A stretch of DNA of 64,000 bases, taken from Flagellimonas lutaonensis. GTDB taxonomy: Bacteria > Bacteroidota > Bacteroidia > Flavobacteriales > Flavobacteriaceae. The stretch lies in NCBI RefSeq assembly GCF_000963865.1, contig NZ_CP011071.1:2174501-2238500 (forward strand), given 5' to 3'. Shown in pieces: positions 61,538 through 64,000 of this stretch. The notes under the pieces are model-generated. The model had not been told where the DNA came from. It did not search any database and was given only the letters and a program-made list of their open reading frames with translations. Position 1 is the first letter of the stretch; every line of letters starts with the position of its first letter. The translations under genes and the position numbers were made by a program.

Positions 61538-62758
61538 ATGCTCTATTATCTATTTGAATATCTAGAACAACAATACCAATTTCCCGGAGCGAGCCTTTTC
61601 AGGTTCTTGACCTTTAGGGCCGCCATGGCGGTACTGTTCTCTTTGACAATAGCCATGGTCTATGGTAAGTGGATCATCCTCTTTCTTAAAAAGAAGCAGA
61701 TAGGGGAGAGCATTCGTGACTTAGGCCTTGAGGGCCAACGGCAAAAAGCCGGGACACCCACCATGGGCGGTATCATCATTATTTTGGCCACCCTATTGCC
61801 GGTACTGCTTTTCGCCGATTTAAAGAATATTTATGTCATTCTGTTGATTGTGACCATGTTATGGATGGGCATTATAGGCTTTATAGATGATTACATAAAA
61901 ATATTCAAGAAGAACAAAAAAGGACTTAGGGGCCGATTTAAGGTAATGGGACAGATTGTGCTGGGCCTCATCGTGGGATCGGTACTCTACTTTCACCCAC
62001 AGGTAACCATGAAAGAAAAGGATAAGACTGTCATCACCGAAAATTTTAGGGTTGAGAAGGTCATTGGCGAAGAGAAAAAATCCGTTCGTACCAACGTTCC
62101 TTTCTTTAAGAACAATGAGTTGGATTATGCAAACATTATTGCATGGATGGGAGACGGGGCGAAAAAATATGCTTGGTTGGTGTTCATTCCCATTGTAATA
62201 TTCATTGTCACGGCCGTGTCAAATGGGGCCAACCTTACAGATGGAATTGATGGTTTGGCCGGTGGAACCTCTGCCATTATCGTGCTCACCTTGGGCATTT
62301 TTGCCTGGGTTTCGGGTAATGTGCAATTCTCAGATTACCTCGATATTTTTTACATCCCCCGGGTAGGTGAGTTGGTAGTGTTCATTGCGGCTTTTGTTGG
62401 GGCCTTGGTGGGTTTTCTATGGTACAATGCGTATCCGGCGCAGGTATTCATGGGCGATACGGGCAGTTTGACCATCGGTGGGGTAATCGCCGTGATTGCC
62501 ATCATGGTGCGCAAAGAATTGTTGATACCGCTGCTGTGCGGAATCTTCTTTGCTGAATCATTGTCGGTTATGCTTCAGGTAGCCTATTTCAAGCATACCA
62601 AACGAAAATATGGTGAAGGGAAACGAATTTTCTTGATGGCACCGTTGCACCATCATTTTCAGAAAAAGTCGTACCACGAAAGTAAAATAGTGACGCGCTT
62701 TTGGATCATTGGCATTCTGTTGGCCATTTTGAGCATTGTCACCTTGAAGATACGGTAG
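61538..62758 (+). CDS. mraY: Phospho-MurNAc-pentapeptide translocase
   Basis: A 406-residue polytopic membrane protein. [46 protein letters not shown] and [11 protein letters not shown] are MraY motifs. The insert between helices, about residues 150-205, is charged and longer than in E. coli MraY (360 residues), as in other Bacteroidota. It makes lipid I. Confidence 0.95.
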   Translation: MLYYLFEYLEQQYQFPGASLFRFLTFRAAMAVLFSLTIAMVYGKWIILFLKKKQIGESIRDLGLEGQRQKAGTPTMGGIIIILATLLPVLLFADLKNIYVILLIVTMLWMGIIGFIDDYIKIFKKNKKGLRGRFKVMGQIVLGLIVGSVLYFHPQVTMKEKDKTVITENFRVEKVIGEEKKSVRTNVPFFKNNELDYANIIAWMGDGAKKYAWLVFIPIVIFIVTAVSNGANLTDGIDGLAGGTSAIIVLTLGIFAWVSGNVQFSDYLDIFYIPRVGELVVFIAAFVGALVGFLWYNAYPAQVFMGDTGSLTIGGVIAVIAIMVRKELLIPLLCGIFFAESLSVMLQVAYFKHTKRKYGEGKRIFLMAPLHHHFQKKSYHESKIVTRFWIIGILLAILSIVTLKIR

Positions 62759-62759
62759 A

Positions 62760-64000
62760 ATGGGGCGCTTGGCTATACTAGGTGCTGGTGAGAGCGGCGT
62801 TGGCGCGGCCCTATTGGGGAAACAGAAAGGGTTTGATGTTTTTGTTTCCGATGGAGGAAAGATTAAAAAAGAATATAAAGAAGTTCTTATACATCATGAG
62901 ATTGAATGGGAAGAGGGGTACCATAGTGAACCCCGAATTCTGAATGCCGATTTGGTCGTGAAAAGCCCTGGGATTCCTGATACCGTTCCACTGGTGAAAA
63001 AACTAGTTGATGGGGGCGTGCCGGTAATTTCAGAGATTGAATTTGCCTCGAGATATACCAATGCCCAGATAATCGGTATCACAGGAAGCAACGGTAAGAC
63101 CACCACTACCATGCTGACCCATCATTTGCTGAAAGAGGCGGGTTTAAATGTCGGTATGGCGGGCAACATTGGCGACAGTTTTGCCAAAATGGTGGCAGAG
63201 AAAGATTTTGACCACTATGTGCTCGAGATCAGCAGTTTTCAATTGGATGGCATCACGGGCTTCAGGCCACATATTGCCATCATCACCAACATTACCCCCG
63301 ATCATTTAGATCGGTATGGGTATACGTTTGAAAACTACGTGGCTTCAAAGTTTCGAATTGCCATGAACCAAGGGCCGCATAATTATCTGATTTATGATGC
63401 AGATGATACGGCAATAGCAGAAGGGCTAAAGAAACATCCTGTTCAATCAAAATTGCTTCCCTTTTCACTTAAATCAAGGCTAAAAGAGGGGGCTTGGATG
63501 AATGAAGGAACAATAAAAATAAAAGTAGAAACTAAAACCTTTGAAATGAGTACTGATTTTTTGGCCCTTGAGGGCCAGCACAACGTTAAAAATGCCATGG
63601 CTGCATCAATGGCGGCACTCTTGGTAAATGTAAGAAAGGAGGCCTTACGCGAAAGTATTCAGGCATTTCAGGGGGCTCCCCATAGACTTGAAAAAGTATT
63701 GAAGATCAATCATGTAGAGTATATCAACGACTCAAAGGCAACCAATGTGAACGCCACATATTATGCCCTTGACGGCATCAAAAAACCAATTGTTTGGATT
63801 GCCGGGGGGGTCGATAAGGGCAACGACTATTCGAGTTTAATGCCCTTGGTGCGAGAGAAGGTAAAAGCCATTGTTTGTTTGGGCATGGACAATACAAAGC
63901 TAAAGGACACCTTTGGAAATGTCATCGATCTAATGGTTGAAACCTACTCAATGGAAGAGGCCATAAAGGTGGCCTACAAGGTGGCCGAAAGGGGCGATGC
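62760..64000 (+). CDS. murD: UDP-MurNAc-L-alanine:D-glutamate ligase, 3' end beyond the window
   Basis: The ATG at 62760 is one base after the mraY stop, and 413 codons are open to the window edge. Visible are LAILGAGESGVGAALLG, VVKSPGIP, the ATP loop GITGSNGKTTTTML, EISSFQLDG, NITPDHLDRYG, GAPHRLEKV and NDSKATNVNAT. It adds D-glutamate to UDP-MurNAc-L-Ala. Only about 30 C-terminal residues should be missing. Confidence 0.94.
   Translation, partial: MGRLAILGAGESGVGAALLGKQKGFDVFVSDGGKIKKEYKEVLIHHEIEWEEGYHSEPRILNADLVVKSPGIPDTVPLVKKLVDGGVPVISEIEFASRYTNAQIIGITGSNGKTTTTMLTHHLLKEAGLNVGMAGNIGDSFAKMVAEKDFDHYVLEISSFQLDGITGFRPHIAIITNITPDHLDRYGYTFENYVASKFRIAMNQGPHNYLIYDADDTAIAEGLKKHPVQSKLLPFSLKSRLKEGAWMNEGTIKIKVETKTFEMSTDFLALEGQHNVKNAMAASMAALLVNVRKEALRESIQAFQGAPHRLEKVLKINHVEYINDSKATNVNATYYALDGIKKPIVWIAGGVDKGNDYSSLMPLVREKVKAIVCLGMDNTKLKDTFGNVIDLMVETYSMEEAIKVAYKVAERGD

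Overview
The window looks like a chromosomal segment from a gliding marine member of the Flavobacteriaceae (Bacteroidota), perhaps near Muricauda or Maribacter; the genus is a guess. Supporting signs are gldA, gldB and gldC, promoters of the TTTG / TAnnTTTG type, almost no Shine-Dalgarno sequences, a primase without its zinc ligands, DUF3857 and GIN-domain proteins, and a meso-DAP type MurE. Nearly all of it is ordinary core metabolism. No phage, insertion sequence, CRISPR array, tRNA or rRNA was seen.

Layout. 1-6906: methionine branch from aspartate: SAM-I riboswitch, metY, a three-part fusion of homoserine acyltransferase, aspartokinase and homoserine dehydrogenase, a small GIY-YIG gene, and a metZ-like gene. 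6921-15995: a GNAT gene, an Rrf2 regulator and the sulfate assimilation and siroheme cluster (DUF2061, cysH, cysD, cysN, sulfite reductase with a HEPN tail, cobA, precorrin-2 dehydrogenase, FNR). 16026-21281: terminator, second SAM-I riboswitch, split metH and metF. 21394-25604: cell-envelope genes, a serine hydrolase, a frameshifted thioredoxin-like gene and a MarR regulator. 25601-31170: gldA (minus strand), then a Phe/Tyr leader-peptide attenuator driving pheA, an aminotransferase, tyrA and aroG-chorismate mutase. 31192-38845: small secreted proteins, rsgA, dtd, two transglutaminase-like proteins and a MazG-like protein. 38956-46619: aroA, queA, rlmN, polyprenyl synthase, an ECF sigma / membrane protein / outer-membrane protein unit, and a zinc ribbon. 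46720-56075: dnaG, a degenerate response regulator, nadE, gldB, gldC, assorted small genes, pirin, engB and an alpha/beta hydrolase. 56225-64000: the start of the dcw cluster (mraZ, rsmH, ftsL, ftsI, murE, mraY, partial murD).

The sulfur genes form a chain: sulfate is activated and reduced to sulfide (cysD, cysN, cysH, sir with siroheme made by its neighbours), sulfide is fixed onto acylhomoserine (metX domain, metY, metZ), and homocysteine is methylated (metH, metF). Two SAM riboswitches and an Rrf2 regulator with a shared candidate operator would couple the parts.

The most unusual features are: (1) a hairpin repeat family with a conserved 14-nt core (TGAGCGNAGTCGAA) and 4-6 nt arms that differ between copies but stay self-complementary; one copy pair flanks the GIY-YIG nuclease gene as perfect 24-nt inverted repeats, and three copies lie in frame inside metH and a serine hydrolase gene; (2) a classical Phe/Tyr attenuator in a bacterium of this phylum; (3) a three-way-junction repeat between the second riboswitch and metH.
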